Source: Cognataquiflexum rubidum
Lineage (GTDB): Bacteria > Bacteroidota > Bacteroidia > Cytophagales > Cyclobacteriaceae
Direction of reading: 5' to 3'
Assembly (NCBI RefSeq): GCF_022538115.1
Contig: NZ_JAKZAL010000001.1
Coordinates: 186,001 to 250,000 of the forward strand
DNA length: 64,000 nt
Shown here: positions 42,978-54,800 of the stretch, in pieces
Layout: each line of letters begins with the position of its first letter
Numbering within the stretch: the stretch's first letter is position 1
Notes under the pieces: model-generated
What the model saw: only the letters and a program-made list of their open reading frames with translations
What the model was told of the DNA's origin: nothing
Databases searched by the model: none
Program-made: the position numbers and the translations under genes

Positions 42978-43685
42978 ATGAACAGAAGAGACAATCTCAA
43001 ACTCCTTTTTGCCGGGTCTTTGGCATCCGGATTCCTTTTGACCAATTGCAAGCCGGAGGATAAGGCAGCTGATTTGAGCCCGCAAATCTCAGGCGGGACA
43101 ATGGGTGGCAGGATCGAAGCGGAAAACATCAGAGACCAAAAGCTACTTTCCGAAACATTCTTTACCGAAGAAGAAAGAAAGAAACTGGATGTTTTGGTCA
43201 ATATCATCATGCCTGCAGGTGAAGATTCTGGAAGTGCCACCGATGCCGGAGTTCCGGATTTCATTGAATTTATGATGAAAGATTATATTGCCTATCAAAC
43301 ACAGATGCGCGGTGGACTCATGTGGCTTGATCACTACAGCGATGACAATTATGGTAAAAAATTCCTGGAACTTTCTGAATCTGAAAGAATGGAAATCATT
43401 GAACTGATCGCTTGGCCGGAGAAAGCAAAACCTGAGATGGAAGGAGGCGTCAAGTTCTTTAATATGCTTAGGAATCTTACTTCTACCGGATATTTTACCT
43501 CTGAAATTGGATTCAACTATTTGGGATATGTCGGAAATAAACCGAATGTCTGGGATGGTGTCCCTGAAGAAGTTATGAAAAAGCATGGATTTGCCTATGA
43601 GGAAAAATACATTCCGCTTTATTTAAAACCCGAAGAAAGGGCAACGGTGGCGGTTTGGGATGATGAAGGAAACTTGATTGGGTGA
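42978..43685 (+). CDS. Gluconate 2-dehydrogenase subunit 3 family protein
   Basis: 235 aa, with a GGAGC ribosome binding site just upstream. The leader (MNRRDNLKLLFAGSLASGF, then LTNC) has both a twin-arginine-like start and a lipobox Cys, so it could carry the GMC subunit across the membrane. Features of the family are TFFTEEERKKLDVLVNIIMPAGEDSGSAT and DHYSDDNYGKKFLELSESER. It is in an operon with the GMC gene (10-nt gap). No cytochrome c subunit follows. Confidence 0.92.
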   Translation: MNRRDNLKLLFAGSLASGFLLTNCKPEDKAADLSPQISGGTMGGRIEAENIRDQKLLSETFFTEEERKKLDVLVNIIMPAGEDSGSATDAGVPDFIEFMMKDYIAYQTQMRGGLMWLDHYSDDNYGKKFLELSESERMEIIELIAWPEKAKPEMEGGVKFFNMLRNLTSTGYFTSEIGFNYLGYVGNKPNVWDGVPEEVMKKHGFAYEEKYIPLYLKPEERATVAVWDDEGNLIG

Positions 43686-43690
43686 TTTTA

Positions 43691-44029
43691 CTATCTAATT
43701 TCAAATATTGAATAATCTTCATTTTCAACAAAACTCTCTATTTCAGGAATTTTCTGGACCAAAAGCTTAAATAAATTAGCAGTACTGGTATTACCCTTTC
43801 TAAATATTATAACTTTCGGAGTCTTTTTTCTTAAGATAGCCAACTTGTAAAAGTCATCATCATTTGTCAAAATAATAAAATGATTACGTATGGCATAATC
43901 CCATATTTCTTGATCTTTGGCCGGCCAAACAAGCTCCGGTATAACTCGGACGTGCTTAGATCCAGGAAAAAAATTTTCAAGAGCTTTCGCTAAACGCCAT
44001 GAAAGGTTATCGTCTACAAGAAGTTTCAA
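43691..44029 (-). CDS. DUF5615 PIN-like protein (putative toxin)
   Basis: 112 aa, TTG start 2 nt after the DUF433 stop. Starts KLLVDDNLSWRLAKAL, with the paired Asp, and has WDYAIRNHFIILTNDDDFYKLA with a further Asp cluster, as in the DUF5615 (Mut7-C-like PIN) group. These are usually paired with a DUF433 gene, as here, in a toxin-antitoxin-like unit. It is convergent with the GMC operon. Confidence 0.85.
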   Translation of the reverse strand: MKLLVDDNLSWRLAKALENFFPGSKHVRVIPELVWPAKDQEIWDYAIRNHFIILTNDDDFYKLAILRKKTPKVIIFRKGNTSTANLFKLLVQKIPEIESFVENEDYSIFEIR

Positions 44030-44031
44030 AT

Positions 44032-44259
44032 TTATTGAATTGAAATTTTTGTAATCCCTTCCCTTTTTGCTGCAAAATTTAAGGCGGCCAATATATGCTC
44101 TCTTGTTAAGCTAGGGAAATCCTCCAAGATTTCTTCATATGTCATTCCTGAGGCCAACCATTCCAAAATATCGATAACGGCGATCCTTGTATTTACTATA
44201 CAAGGTTTCCCAAATCGAATATCAGGGTTAATTGAAATATATTTATCCAAAGATTCCAT
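44032..44259 (-). CDS. DUF433 domain protein (putative antitoxin)
   Basis: 75 aa. Motifs of the family: YISINPDIRFGKPCIVNTRIAV, then ILEWLASGMTYEEILEDFPSL, a degenerate helix-turn-helix. It is first in the pair and would bind DNA and neutralise the DUF5615 protein. Functional toxicity has not been shown for the pair in this window. Confidence 0.87.
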   Translation of the reverse strand: MESLDKYISINPDIRFGKPCIVNTRIAVIDILEWLASGMTYEEILEDFPSLTREHILAALNFAAKREGITKISIQ

Positions 44260-44570
44260 AGTCTAAATATAGCCAAATCAAATAAATTTAAAGTTAAATC
44301 ATTTCATTTGAATTTACTTTACTTGATTCAATTTCACACAATGAAGATCATATTACAATTTTTTTATGAATAATCTTTTATGACCTACTTGAATCGACAT
44401 TTTGCTCAAAGTTATTCAGACCATTTTTTAAAACTACCTCTATCAACATATCAGAATACGGGTGATAACAAATTAAGGCCAATTCATAAGAGATAGTAAG
44501 ATTTTTAGAAACTCAAAACATTTCTATTCGTTTTAGAACTAAGTTTTAATTATATTTAAAAAAATTACTT
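44260..44570. other. A/T-rich intergenic stretch
   Basis: About 310 nt between divergent genes. I see no ORF or structured RNA in it. Confidence 0.5.
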
Positions 44571-45227
44571 ATGGAAAAATTATCCCTATTATTTACACTG
44601 AGTTTGGTTTGCTTTATATCCATGGCTCAAGTTGATCGATATTGGAAACTTGAAAATTATACTAACCCCAATGAAATAGAAACCATTACAGAATCTGAAT
44701 TAAGCGAAGATTTTGAAAAAATCGGTACAATATTCGCCAAAGCAAAAGGTGTAACAATTATTTCTGCAATCAACAGTGTTAACAACAGGGCGCTAAGAAA
44801 ACTGAAAACAGAAACCTCTATGAGGGGAGGAAGTCACATTTTGTTTCTCCATGAAACCCAAGAAAATAATATATTTTCAAAAACAACGGCTTACTCTGCA
44901 ATCATATACAGATCACCAAAATTGAATATTGAAGATTTAAAGAATGTTTTGAACGCCAACAATTTTTCATTCAAGCTTGAACGTAAATATAACCGCAACA
45001 AATTCTCACATTTAGACAATCCTATCAACCGACCTCTCAAAAAATTAGAATGGAATGAGCCTTACTTGAAAAATGGTAAAATAATTATTGAAATAACTGA
45101 AAATATTGGGAGTTCAAATAGGCTCATCAAATATGAAGTTATTGCATTTTCAGAAACGCAGATATTACTATTTATTGAAGACATTCCAAGTATAGAAATG
45201 AGATTGATAAGTCTGGAAAGGACATAA
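44571..45227 (+). CDS. Secreted protein, unknown function
   Basis: 218 aa with a signal peptide (MEKLSLLFTLSLVCFISMA). The rest is mixed alpha/beta, with a stretch NRALRKLKTETSMRGGSHILFLH and a C-terminal beta part ending QILLFIEDIPSIEMRLISLE. Its A/T content is high compared with the GMC operon. No family recognised. A strong terminator follows immediately. Confidence 0.7.
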   Translation: MEKLSLLFTLSLVCFISMAQVDRYWKLENYTNPNEIETITESELSEDFEKIGTIFAKAKGVTIISAINSVNNRALRKLKTETSMRGGSHILFLHETQENNIFSKTTAYSAIIYRSPKLNIEDLKNVLNANNFSFKLERKYNRNKFSHLDNPINRPLKKLEWNEPYLKNGKIIIEITENIGSSNRLIKYEVIAFSETQILLFIEDIPSIEMRLISLERT

Positions 45228-45256
45228 AAAAAGCAGCTTCTCAGCTGCTTTTTTTA
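45226..45256. terminator. Bidirectional hairpin terminator
   Basis: Stem AAGCAGCT / AGCTGCTT with a TCTC loop and A/T tracts on both sides. Serves the plus-strand secreted protein and probably also the enolase transcript. Confidence 0.88.
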
Positions 45257-45334
45257 TTCATTTGATTTACGTAATTACTATTTACGTATTTACGCTTGCC
45301 ACAGACAAAAAATTCTTCGATTGAAAACCCATAG

Positions 45335-46677
<1,343 letters not shown>

Positions 46678-47775
46678 TTAATTTTTATTGATTAAAGAGA
46701 TAAAATCATCAAATAAGTACCTCGAATCATGCGGTCCGGGGGAAGACTCAGGATGGTACTGCACTGAAAAAGCAGGTTTGTTTGTCAATTTAATACCCGC
46801 AACAGTATTGTCGTTCAAATGTACATGCGTCATTTCTACAAGGGCGCTTTTTTCAACATCCTCCCTGTTGACGACAAAACCATGATTCTGTGAAGTGATT
46901 TCACTTTTGCCAGTTAAGAGGTTTTTGATAGGGTGGTTCAATCCACGGTGTCCGTGATGCATTTTGTAGGTTGAAATGCCACAAGCTTCAGCGAGAATCT
47001 GGTGTCCAAGACAAATTCCAAATAATGGCTTATTTGTAGCTAAAATATCCTTAGTGGTATTCACTGCATATTCCATGACAGCAGGGTCACCAGGACCATT
47101 GGAAAGAAAATAACCGTCCGGATTCCATGATTCCATTTCGGCCAAAGTAGTTTTTGCAGGGAAAACCTGACAATAAACCCCTCGTTCGGCAAGATTTCTC
47201 AAAATATTCCTTTTTATCCCAAAATCAAGGCAGGCAACTTTGATGGAAGAAGATTCATCTCCAAAGAAATAAGGAACGTCCGTAGATACTTGAGAGGAAA
47301 GTTCCAATCCGTTCATATCGGGTATTTTATTCAATTCGGCTTTAAGACCTGCCAGATCATCATCAAATTCAGAGCTGATAATGGCATTCATAGCTCCTTT
47401 GGAACGGAGATGTCTTACGAGCTTTCTGGTGTCAATATCCGCTATGCCTGTAATCCCATAACGGACTAGATAATCCTGCAAAGAACCACTTGCATCAAGT
47501 CTGCTGAATACTTCAGAGAAACTGTTGACCACAATCCCTGCGATGGTAGGATGATCTGATTCTACTTCAGAATCGATGACTCCATAATTTCCGATATGAG
47601 AAGTAGTGGTGACTACTATTTGTCCGGTATAAGAAGGATCTGTGTAAATCTCCTGATATCCGGTCATACCTGTGTTGAAACAAATTTCACCGCCGTTGGT
47701 ACCTTTACTTCCAATTAATGATCCATGGAAAATTGTACCGTCAGCCAAAAGAAGGGTAGCTTTTTGTTTATTCAT
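46678..47775 (-). CDS. carA: Carbamoyl-phosphate synthase small subunit
   Basis: 365 aa. Hydrolyses glutamine and passes ammonia to CarB for carbamoyl phosphate (arginine and pyrimidine synthesis). N-terminal domain ADGTIFHGSLIGSKGTNGGEICFNT; class I amidotransferase triad Cys in FGICLGHQILA, His and Glu in QYHPESSPGPHDSR. carB is not next to it. A TAACTTTG promoter element lies 19 nt upstream of the start, and the ribosomal terminator lies upstream of that. Confidence 0.98.
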   Translation of the reverse strand: MNKQKATLLLADGTIFHGSLIGSKGTNGGEICFNTGMTGYQEIYTDPSYTGQIVVTTTSHIGNYGVIDSEVESDHPTIAGIVVNSFSEVFSRLDASGSLQDYLVRYGITGIADIDTRKLVRHLRSKGAMNAIISSEFDDDLAGLKAELNKIPDMNGLELSSQVSTDVPYFFGDESSSIKVACLDFGIKRNILRNLAERGVYCQVFPAKTTLAEMESWNPDGYFLSNGPGDPAVMEYAVNTTKDILATNKPLFGICLGHQILAEACGISTYKMHHGHRGLNHPIKNLLTGKSEITSQNHGFVVNREDVEKSALVEMTHVHLNDNTVAGIKLTNKPAFSVQYHPESSPGPHDSRYLFDDFISLINKN

Positions 47776-47794
47776 CTTAAATTTTTGGACTTGT

Positions 47795-47802
47795 CAAAGT
47801 TA
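47795..47802 (-). promoter_or_regulatory. carA-eno promoter element (TAACTTTG)
   Basis: Exact TAnnTTTG match on the minus strand, between the rplQ terminator and carA. The -33 element is weak. It gives carA-eno its own transcription start. Confidence 0.6.
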
Positions 47803-47843
47803 AGGAATTTTGGAGTATTAGCCTTGGTAATTTGGGGTTGAAA

Positions 47844-47879
47844 TAAAAAAAGGGATTGAACCAAAGTCCAATCCCCTTA
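47844..47879 (-). terminator. Terminator of the ribosomal protein operon
   Basis: Minus-strand AGGGGATTG...CAATCCCT hairpin followed by seven T residues, 25-60 nt after the rplQ stop. Confidence 0.85.
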
Positions 47880-47902
47880 TATTTAGAATTACCTGACATG
47901 AA

Positions 47903-48397
47903 TTATTCACCAGTATTTTCTTCTTTTTTGTCTTCAGCTTTCGCTGCAGAAGATTCAGGTGCATCAGTTGCTTTTACAGCACTTCTTCTGCTTCTTCTGG
48001 TTGTCTTCTTAGCAGGTTGAGCATCTTTCAACATCAATTCATTGAAATCTACCAATTCGATAATACACATTTCTGCATTGTCACCCAATCGGAAACTTGT
48101 CTTGATGATTCTCGTGTAGCCACCCGCTCTTGTTCCTACTTTCTCCACTACTTCACCAAACAAGGCTTTGATACCTTCTTTGTTTTGAAGATAAGAGAAA
48201 ACCACCCTTCTATTGTGGGTTGTATCTTCTTTGGCTCTGGTAATCAGAGGCTCTACATATTTTCTTAGCTCCTTTGCCTTGGCAAGCGTCGTAGAAATAC
48301 GCTTATGAAGAATCAGGGAAGTTGCCATGTTAGAAAGCATTGCTTTCCTATGACTGGCTGTCCTGCCAAGGTGGTTGAATTTCTTACCGTGTCTCAT
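47903..48397 (-). CDS. rplQ: 50S ribosomal protein L17
   Basis: 164 aa. The conserved core ([20 protein letters not shown], then [20 protein letters not shown]) covers about the first 115 residues; a Lys/Glu/Ala-rich low-complexity tail makes it longer than the roughly 127-aa E. coli protein, as is usual in Bacteroidetes. Last gene of the ribosomal block, 6 nt after rpoA. Confidence 0.98.
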   Translation of the reverse strand: MRHGKKFNHLGRTASHRKAMLSNMATSLILHKRISTTLAKAKELRKYVEPLITRAKEDTTHNRRVVFSYLQNKEGIKALFGEVVEKVGTRAGGYTRIIKTSFRLGDNAEMCIIELVDFNELMLKDAQPAKKTTRRSRRSAVKATDAPESSAAKAEDKKEENTGE

Positions 48398-48403
48398 TTT
48401 AAA

Positions 48404-49393
48404 TTATTCTTCATCAAGTTTATACTTAGATAAATCCATTCCAAAAGTCAGGCTTTTTTCTTGGATCAACTGCTCTAATTCAGCAAGAGATTTTTTTCCG
48501 AAATTTCTGAATTTCATCATATCTGAAATTTCCAATTTGGCTAGATCTCCGAGGGTACGGACATCAGCTGCTTTCAGACAGTTGAAAGCTCTTACGGAAA
48601 GATCCAAATCACTCAAAGGAGTTTTAAGGAGTTTTCTCATGTGCAAGAACTCTTCGTCAATTGGCTCAGGTTCAGAAATACCTGTTGAATCCAAGACCAT
48701 AGTCTGGTCAGAGAACAACATGAAATGCTGAATTAGAATTTTTGCTGATTCCTGAAGGGCTTTTTCCGGGTGGATTGATCCATCGGTGGTGACTTCCAAA
48801 ATCAATTTTTCAAAGTCAGTCTTTTGTTCAACCCTGGTGTTTTCCACGCTGTATTTCACATTTTTGATAGGTGTGAAAATCGCATCGATAGGAATAACAC
48901 CGAAAATCTGCTCTTTCGGTTTTGATTCTTCAGCAGGAAGATATCCCCTGCCTTTTTCTACTGTCAGTTCAATTTCAAAACTTTTGGTGTCGTCAAGATG
49001 ACAGATGATCAGCTCAGGGTTCAATATTTCGAATGAAGTAGTGAACTTGGCTATATCTTTGGCAGTCAAAACAGGCTGGTTTTTAATCTCAACAGTTATT
49101 TTTCCATCAATTGAATCATGGACTTTTTTAAATCTAACTTGCTTGAGGTTCAGAATGATATCAGTCACATCTTCAACAACGCCCTCGATTGTAGAAAACT
49201 CATGTACTACCCCAGGAAGCTTCACAGAAGTGATCGCATAACCTTCTAATGAGGACAAAAGGATTCTCCTCAAGGCATTACCGATGGTGACCCCGTAGCC
49301 CTTTTCAAGAGGCTTAAAGGTGAATAAACCGTGAAAATCATCGGCTTTTTCCATTACCACTTTCTCGGGCATTTGAAATGCTAATATGGACAT
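48404..49393 (-). CDS. rpoA: RNA polymerase subunit alpha
   Basis: 329 aa. N-terminal dimerisation domain [30 protein letters not shown]-terminal DNA-binding domain with [20 protein letters not shown] and [12 protein letters not shown]-like text. The subunit nucleates polymerase assembly and contacts upstream DNA. Lies between rpsD (30-nt gap) and rplQ. Confidence 0.99.
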   Translation of the reverse strand: MSILAFQMPEKVVMEKADDFHGLFTFKPLEKGYGVTIGNALRRILLSSLEGYAITSVKLPGVVHEFSTIEGVVEDVTDIILNLKQVRFKKVHDSIDGKITVEIKNQPVLTAKDIAKFTTSFEILNPELIICHLDDTKSFEIELTVEKGRGYLPAEESKPKEQIFGVIPIDAIFTPIKNVKYSVENTRVEQKTDFEKLILEVTTDGSIHPEKALQESAKILIQHFMLFSDQTMVLDSTGISEPEPIDEEFLHMRKLLKTPLSDLDLSVRAFNCLKAADVRTLGDLAKLEISDMMKFRNFGKKSLAELEQLIQEKSLTFGMDLSKYKLDEE

Positions 49394-49423
49394 ATCAATA
49401 GTTCTGTTTAAGTCTGAAAGTAA

Positions 49424-50026
49424 TTATTTAGAGTAAAGTTCGACGATCAACTGTTCCTTGATATTCTCAGGAATATCATCTCTACTTGGAATCGATACAA
49501 ACTTACCTGCCAAAGAGGTGTTATCCCACTCTAACCAAGAATAACGGTTACTTCTACCTGCAAGGCTATTGCTGATTGCTTCAAGAGATTTTGAACGCTC
49601 TCTTACAGAAACAACATCACCCGGCTTCAAGGTATAAGATGGAATATTGACTAGTTCACCATTGACAAGAATATGTTTGTGTGAAACAAGCTGTCTTGCT
49701 CCTCTTCTTGTTGGCGCGATGCCTAATCTATAAACCGTGTTGTCCAATCTTGACTCTAGCAACTGGAGAAGGTTTTCACCTGTAATTCCTTGCTTTCTAG
49801 ATGCAATGTCAAACATTTTAGCAAACTGTCTTTCCAACACACCATAGATGTATTTGGCTTTTTGCTTTTCAGCAAGCTGAATAGCATATTCAGACTGTTT
49901 TTTTCTTCTACCTCTTCCGTGCATTCCGGGAGGGTAATTTTTCTTTTGGAGAGCTTTGCTGTATCCTTCGATAGGCTCACCGAATCTTCTGGCGATCTTT
50001 GCCTTTGGACCTGTATATCTTGCCAT
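49424..50026 (-). CDS. rpsD: 30S ribosomal protein S4, zinc-free form
   Basis: 200 aa. Primary 16S rRNA binder. Core text [33 protein letters not shown] is the S4 RNA-binding domain. The N-terminal region has no CxxC pairs, so it is the cysteine-free variant. Lies between rpsK and rpoA. Confidence 0.99.
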   Translation of the reverse strand: MARYTGPKAKIARRFGEPIEGYSKALQKKNYPPGMHGRGRRKKQSEYAIQLAEKQKAKYIYGVLERQFAKMFDIASRKQGITGENLLQLLESRLDNTVYRLGIAPTRRGARQLVSHKHILVNGELVNIPSYTLKPGDVVSVRERSKSLEAISNSLAGRSNRYSWLEWDNTSLAGKFVSIPSRDDIPENIKEQLIVELYSK

Positions 50027-50046
50027 TATATATCTTCTTTAAGAAA

Positions 50047-50445
50047 TTATACTCTTCTACGTTTTGGAGGACGACATCCGTTATGTGGTAGTGGGGTCAC
50101 GTCCACGATGGTAGTCACATCCAGTCCTACATTTTGCAAAGTCCTTATAGCCGACTCACGTCCTGCTCCAGGTCCTTTTACAAAAACCTCAATTTTTCTC
50201 AATCCAAGGTCATATGCCACCTGTCCGCAATTTTGCGCGGCCATCTGTGCTGCATAAGGAGTGTTCTTTTTGGAGCCTCTGAATCCCATTTTACCGGCAG
50301 AAGCCCAAGAGATCACTTGACCAGAATTATTGGTAATAGAGATGATGATATTGTTAAATGAAGCTTTGATGTGCACCTGCCCAACTGCCTCAACTTTAAC
50401 TACTCTTTTTTTACCTTTAGCTTTATCGTTTCTTTTCTGAGCCAT
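50047..50445 (-). CDS. rpsK: 30S ribosomal protein S11
   Basis: 132 aa. Platform protein near the mRNA exit. Motifs [31 protein letters not shown] and the C-terminal [17 protein letters not shown]. Lies 15 nt after rpsM. Confidence 0.99.
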   Translation of the reverse strand: MAQKRNDKAKGKKRVVKVEAVGQVHIKASFNNIIISITNNSGQVISWASAGKMGFRGSKKNTPYAAQMAAQNCGQVAYDLGLRKIEVFVKGPGAGRESAIRTLQNVGLDVTTIVDVTPLPHNGCRPPKRRRV

Positions 50446-50460
50446 AATCTAATTCAAGAT

Positions 50461-50838
50461 TTATTTAGTTGCTTTTTTCTTGTTAGCAACAGTCTTTCTC
50501 TTACCTTTTCTTGTTCTTGCGTTATTCTTGGTTTTCTGACCACGAACAGGTAGACCCTTTCTGTGTCTCAAACCTCTATAACACCCAATGTCCATCAATC
50601 TCTTGATATTCAATTGGATTTCTGACTTCAGCGCACCTTCTGTTCTGAATTCATCCGCAATGATAGTTCTGATAGCGGTAGACTCATCATCATCCCACTC
50701 ACCTGCTTTCTTATCGAAAGAAATTCCCGCCTTGTTCAGGATTGATCTTGCTGAACTTCTACCTATTCCGAAGATATAGGTCAAGCCGATCTCACCACGC
50801 TTGTTGTCTGGTATGTCAACACCTGCAATTCTTGCCAT
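50461..50838 (-). CDS. rpsM: 30S ribosomal protein S13
   Basis: 125 aa. Head protein that contacts P-site tRNA and L5. Motifs [48 protein letters not shown]. Starts 5 nt after rpmJ. Confidence 0.99.
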   Translation of the reverse strand: MARIAGVDIPDNKRGEIGLTYIFGIGRSSARSILNKAGISFDKKAGEWDDDESTAIRTIIADEFRTEGALKSEIQLNIKRLMDIGCYRGLRHRKGLPVRGQKTKNNARTRKGKRKTVANKKKATK

Positions 50839-50843
50839 AATGA

Positions 50844-50960
50844 TTAACCTTGTCTTTGTTTAAACTTAGGATTCTTCTTGTTGATCACGTAAAGTTTTCC
50901 GTTTCTTCTGATTACTTTACAGTCAACACTTCTCTTTTTGATTGATGTCTTAACTTTCAT
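50844..50960 (-). CDS. rpmJ: 50S ribosomal protein L36, zinc-free form
   Basis: 38 aa, found by hand between infA and rpsM. It begins [20 protein letters not shown] and ends NPKFKQRQG. Of the CxxC...C...H zinc ligands only Cys14 remains (Ser11, Asn27 and Phe33 at the others), so it is the zinc-independent form. Starts 6 nt after the infA stop. Confidence 0.97.
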   Translation of the reverse strand: MKVKTSIKKRSVDCKVIRRNGKLYVINKKNPKFKQRQG

Positions 50961-50966
50961 GACATT

Positions 50967-51185
50967 TTATTTGTATCTGTAAACGATTCTACCTTTTGAA
51001 AGATCATACGGAGAGAGTTCAAGTTTGACTTTATCCCCCGGCAGGATCTTGATATAATTCATTCTCATTTTACCCGAAATATGTGCGATCAATTGATGCC
51101 CATTTTCTAGTTCCACTTTAAACATTGCGTTAGACAATGCTTCTACGATTGTACCATCTTGCTCTATAGATGTCTGTTTAGCCAT
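50967..51185 (-). CDS. infA: Translation initiation factor IF-1
   Basis: 72 aa, single OB fold: [56 protein letters not shown]. It blocks the A site during initiation. It is 2 nt after map. Confidence 0.99.
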   Translation of the reverse strand: MAKQTSIEQDGTIVEALSNAMFKVELENGHQLIAHISGKMRMNYIKILPGDKVKLELSPYDLSKGRIVYRYK

Positions 51186-51187
51186 AC

Positions 51188-51961
51188 TTAGAATTTGAAA
51201 TTTTCTTCTATATATTGATGTGTAGTCAAAATTTCGGTTCTATCCTCAAATATCGCTACAGTATGCTCATAATGGGCTGACTGCTTTCTATCTGCTGTTC
51301 TGATCGTCCATCCATCCCTTTCCTGAACAATGTTCCTTGTTCCGAGATTAATCATGGGTTCGATGGCGATAACCATACCGGCTTTTAGCAAAGGTCCACT
51401 ACCTTTTTTACCGTAATTGGGAACTTCAGGGGTCTCATGTAGATTCCTACCTAGACCATGACCTACCAACTCCCTTACTACGGTAAATCCTTTGGCCTCA
51501 ACATATCTCTGAATCGAATATCCGATATCGCCGATCCTGTTTCCAAAAACAGCTTTTTCTATACCTAGGTAAAGAGATTCTTTCGTTGCTTTGAGCAATG
51601 ACAAAACTTGGGGAGAAACTTCACCGACAGGGTAAGTATAAGCGCTATCGCTATGAAAACCTAGGTGAAAGACTCCACAATCTACTGAGATTATATCGCC
51701 ATCTTTCAAAACATAGTTACTTGGAAAACCATGCACAACGACTTCATTTACTGAAATACAAAGTGACGAAGGAAATCCATTGTAACCTTTAAAAGAAGGA
51801 ACTCCGCTGTTATCACGGATGTACTCCTCTGCTATTTTGTCAAGATAAGAGGTCTTTACCCCTTCTTTAATATATTTGGCCACTTCTCCGTGAGCCTTTC
51901 CTAGAATCTGAGCACCTTGTTTGATTATCTGAACTTCCTCGGAAGTTTTGTAATGAATCAT
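51188..51961 (-). CDS. map: Methionine aminopeptidase type I
   Basis: 257 aa. Removes N-terminal Met from new proteins. Dinuclear metal ligands are visible: Asp in [13 protein letters not shown] (two Asp), His in [18 protein letters not shown], Glu in AIEPMINLG and Glu in [11 protein letters not shown]. Overlaps secY by 4 nt. Confidence 0.99.
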   Translation of the reverse strand: MIHYKTSEEVQIIKQGAQILGKAHGEVAKYIKEGVKTSYLDKIAEEYIRDNSGVPSFKGYNGFPSSLCISVNEVVVHGFPSNYVLKDGDIISVDCGVFHLGFHSDSAYTYPVGEVSPQVLSLLKATKESLYLGIEKAVFGNRIGDIGYSIQRYVEAKGFTVVRELVGHGLGRNLHETPEVPNYGKKGSGPLLKAGMVIAIEPMINLGTRNIVQERDGWTIRTADRKQSAHYEHTVAIFEDRTEILTTHQYIEENFKF

Positions 51962-53280
51962 ACCGCTGCTGCGTAGTTTGTAGGATTGTTTTTCATGTTT
52001 CCACTCTTCATCATTCCTTCGTAGTGCCTCATCAACAAATAACTTTCAATTTGTCTCAAAGTGTCCATGATTACACCGACCATGATCAATAGAGAAGTAC
52101 CTCCATAGAATTGGGCAAATTCACCTCCAACGCCTGCAATGATCGCAAAGGCAGGTAGAATAGCAATCAGTGACAGTAGCAAAGAACCGGGAAGTGTGAT
52201 TCTTGAAATTATGTTATCAATGAAATCAGAGGTTGGTGCGCCCGGCTTTATGCCCGGTACAAAACCACCGTTTCTTTTCAGATCCTCTGCAATTTGCTCA
52301 GGGTTAACTGTGATAGCAGTGTAAAAGAAGGTAAAAAGAATGATCATTGTAGCAAATACCAAGTTGTACTGCCAAGAAGTGAAATCACTAAAGGTGCTTC
52401 CAATGTAGTTGGCGATATCGCTTTCTGAGGACCAAATCTGAGCAATCAGAGCGGGTAAGAACATCAACGACTGGGCAAATATAATAGGCATTACACCTGA
52501 TGCATTTACTTTAATCGGGATATATTGCCTTTGTCCACCATACACTTTGCCTCCCACAACTTGCTTTGCATATTGAACAGGTATTCTTCTTGTCGCCTCT
52601 GTCATAGCAACGACTCCAAGAACAACGAAGAACAATACTGCAGCCTCAATTAACAGCAACAACATTCCTGATGTACCTTTTGAAAGAACCTCTGCAATGA
52701 TAGCTCCTGGGAATCTTGATATGATACCGATCATGATGAGCATAGAAATACCATTTCCTATACCTTTCTCAGTGATCTTTTCACCTAACCACATACAGAA
52801 CATCGTTCCAGCAGTAAGCAATACCAAAGAACTGAACATGAATAGTGTAGTACTTACCATAACCGCTCCTGTTGGGAGTATTGTGGCAGTAATATAACCC
52901 ACACCTTGTGCGATAGTAATCAGGATGGTAAGAACTCTTGTGAATTGATTGATTCTTTTTCTACCGGATTCACCTTCTTTTTGAAGTTTTTGAAAATACG
53001 GGACTCCAACAGTCAATAACTGAAGCACAATTGAAGCAGAGATATACGGCATGATACCCAAACCAAAGATGGAAGCATTACTAAAAGCACCACCTAAGAA
53101 TGTGTCAATCAAACCGAATATACCTTCTGGCGCATCACCAAGCTTAGAGGGATCTACTCCTGGTAAGACTATAAAAGATCCAAGTCTAAACACAACAAGA
53201 AAACCTATAGTGTTTAGAATTCGGATCCTTAGATCTTCAATAGAAAAGATATTCTTAACTGTTGAGATAAACTTTTTCAT
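51958..53280 (-). CDS. secY: Protein translocase channel subunit SecY
   Basis: 440 aa, ten predicted membrane helices. N-terminal FSIEDLRIRILNTIGFLVVFRLGSF-like start, plug region near ASIFGLGIMPYISASIVLQLL, and the long cytoplasmic loop with ARKVYGGQRQYIPIKVNASGVMPIIFAQS-type text. Forms the SecYEG channel. Four nt after rplO. Confidence 0.99.
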   Translation of the reverse strand: MKKFISTVKNIFSIEDLRIRILNTIGFLVVFRLGSFIVLPGVDPSKLGDAPEGIFGLIDTFLGGAFSNASIFGLGIMPYISASIVLQLLTVGVPYFQKLQKEGESGRKRINQFTRVLTILITIAQGVGYITATILPTGAVMVSTTLFMFSSLVLLTAGTMFCMWLGEKITEKGIGNGISMLIMIGIISRFPGAIIAEVLSKGTSGMLLLLIEAAVLFFVVLGVVAMTEATRRIPVQYAKQVVGGKVYGGQRQYIPIKVNASGVMPIIFAQSLMFLPALIAQIWSSESDIANYIGSTFSDFTSWQYNLVFATMIILFTFFYTAITVNPEQIAEDLKRNGGFVPGIKPGAPTSDFIDNIISRITLPGSLLLSLIAILPAFAIIAGVGGEFAQFYGGTSLLIMVGVIMDTLRQIESYLLMRHYEGMMKSGNMKNNPTNYAAAV

Positions 53281-53284
53281 TTAT

Positions 53285-53731
53285 TTAAAGCTTGTTTACT
53301 GTTCCGCCTACTTTTTCAATGGCTTCAACAGCTGAAGCAGAGAATAGGTGAGCACTTACATTTAATTTGGCTGTAAGTTCGCCTCTACCTAACACTTTTA
53401 CAACATCTTTTTTAGAAACGAGTCCATGTTCTACCAAAGTATCAAAGGTCACGGTATCTAGTTTAAATTCTGTAGCCAGACTTTGGATGATATCCAAATT
53501 AATTGGCTTGTGTGTAACAGTATTAAGGCTTTTGAAACCAAACTTAGGAACTCTTCTTTGAAGAGGCATTTGACCACCTTCAAATCCTAACTTTGACTTG
53601 TATCCAGACCTGGACTTGGCACCTTTATGACCTCTGGTAGAAGTCCCGCCTCTTCCTGATCCTGTACCACGTCCGATCCTCTTACTGGATTTGACCGATC
53701 CTTCTGCAGGTTTTAATGTATGTAATTTCAT
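53285..53731 (-). CDS. rplO: 50S ribosomal protein L15
   Basis: 148 aa. Glycine/arginine-rich N-terminus (GRGTGSGRGGTSTRGHKGAKSRSG) and FEGGQMPLQRRVPKFGF. Reaches deep into 23S rRNA. 2 nt after rpmD. Confidence 0.99.
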   Translation of the reverse strand: MKLHTLKPAEGSVKSSKRIGRGTGSGRGGTSTRGHKGAKSRSGYKSKLGFEGGQMPLQRRVPKFGFKSLNTVTHKPINLDIIQSLATEFKLDTVTFDTLVEHGLVSKKDVVKVLGRGELTAKLNVSAHLFSASAVEAIEKVGGTVNKL

Positions 53732-53733
53732 GA

Positions 53734-53913
53734 TTAAGCTTCCTCCACTTTTACAAGGTGACTAACTTTTCTGACCATACCAGCAATTGCAGGATTGGAT
53801 TCAATCTCTACTGTCTTGTTGATTTTACCAAGTCCTAAGGCTACAATTGTAGCTTTCTGATCTTTAGGTCTTTTTATGGTACTTTTTATCTGAGTTATTC
53901 TGATTTTTCCCAT
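53734..53913 (-). CDS. rpmD: 50S ribosomal protein L30
   Basis: 59 aa from the ATG at 53913; the longer frame overlaps rpsE. MGKIRITQIKSTIKRPKDQK, then ALGLGKINKTVEIESNPAI. Only 4 nt after rpsE. Confidence 0.98.
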   Translation of the reverse strand: MGKIRITQIKSTIKRPKDQKATIVALGLGKINKTVEIESNPAIAGMVRKVSHLVKVEEA

Positions 53914-53917
53914 TTTC

Positions 53918-54436
53918 TTAACCGTTAAAAACTTTTGACATTTTAACACCTCTTTGCTGGGAAACAGCGATAGCATCTCTCAATTGCACTAATGCATCGA
54001 TTGTTGCCTTTACCACATTGTGAGGGTTTGATGAACCTTTAGATTTTGCCAATACGTCAGTAACGCCGGCACTTTCCAAAACAGCTCTCATCGCACCACC
54101 TGCTATTACACCGGTACCGGCAGCTGCAGGCTTGATAAGAACAAAACCTCCACCAAATTTACCTAATTGCTCGTGAGGGATAGTACCTTTCAAAACAGGA
54201 ACCCTTACAAGATTTTTCTTTGCATCTTCAATTCCTTTTGTGATCGCATCAGTCACTTCATTGGCTTTACCAAGTCCATAACCTACAACACCTGCACCAT
54301 CACCTACCACAACTATAGCTGAAAATGAAAATCTTCTACCACCTTTTACCACTTTGGCAACTCGGTTGATAGCAACAACTTTTTCTTTTAATTCAGTATC
54401 TGTTGCCCTAATTGGTTTTCTTTTTACCTGAGACAT
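53918..54436 (-). CDS. rpsE: 30S ribosomal protein S5
   Basis: 172 aa. Double-stranded-RNA-like N-domain [18 protein letters not shown] and C-terminal [26 protein letters not shown]. Affects decoding accuracy. Eight nt after rplR. Confidence 0.99.
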   Translation of the reverse strand: MSQVKRKPIRATDTELKEKVVAINRVAKVVKGGRRFSFSAIVVVGDGAGVVGYGLGKANEVTDAITKGIEDAKKNLVRVPVLKGTIPHEQLGKFGGGFVLIKPAAAGTGVIAGGAMRAVLESAGVTDVLAKSKGSSNPHNVVKATIDALVQLRDAIAVSQQRGVKMSKVFNG

Positions 54437-54444
54437 AATATCTA

Positions 54445-54795
54445 TTAAAATTTAAGGCCACCTTCCCTTGCACCATCGGCAAGAGCTTTAACATTACCAT
54501 GATATAAGTATCCACCTCTGTCAAAAACGACTTCGGAAACACCATTAGCTACAGCTCTTTCTGCCAATTTTTTACCAACCTCTTTGGAAACAGTGACATT
54601 TGCATTGTTTACTGATCCAAGTTCTTTTGAGGACGCATGAGCGAGGGTATGACCTTTGAGATCGTCCACCAACTGTGCGTATATTCCGGTATTACTTTTG
54701 AATACAGACAAACGAGGTCTAGAATCCGTGCCAGAAATCTTCCTTCTGATACTTTTCTTGATTCTAAGTCTTCTTAAATTCTTATTAAAGGCCAT
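54445..54795 (-). CDS. rplR: 50S ribosomal protein L18
   Basis: 116 aa. Binds 5S r[23 protein letters not shown] and the C-terminal [24 protein letters not shown]. Confidence 0.99.
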   Translation of the reverse strand: MAFNKNLRRLRIKKSIRRKISGTDSRPRLSVFKSNTGIYAQLVDDLKGHTLAHASSKELGSVNNANVTVSKEVGKKLAERAVANGVSEVVFDRGGYLYHGNVKALADGAREGGLKF

Positions 54796-54800
54796 ATTAA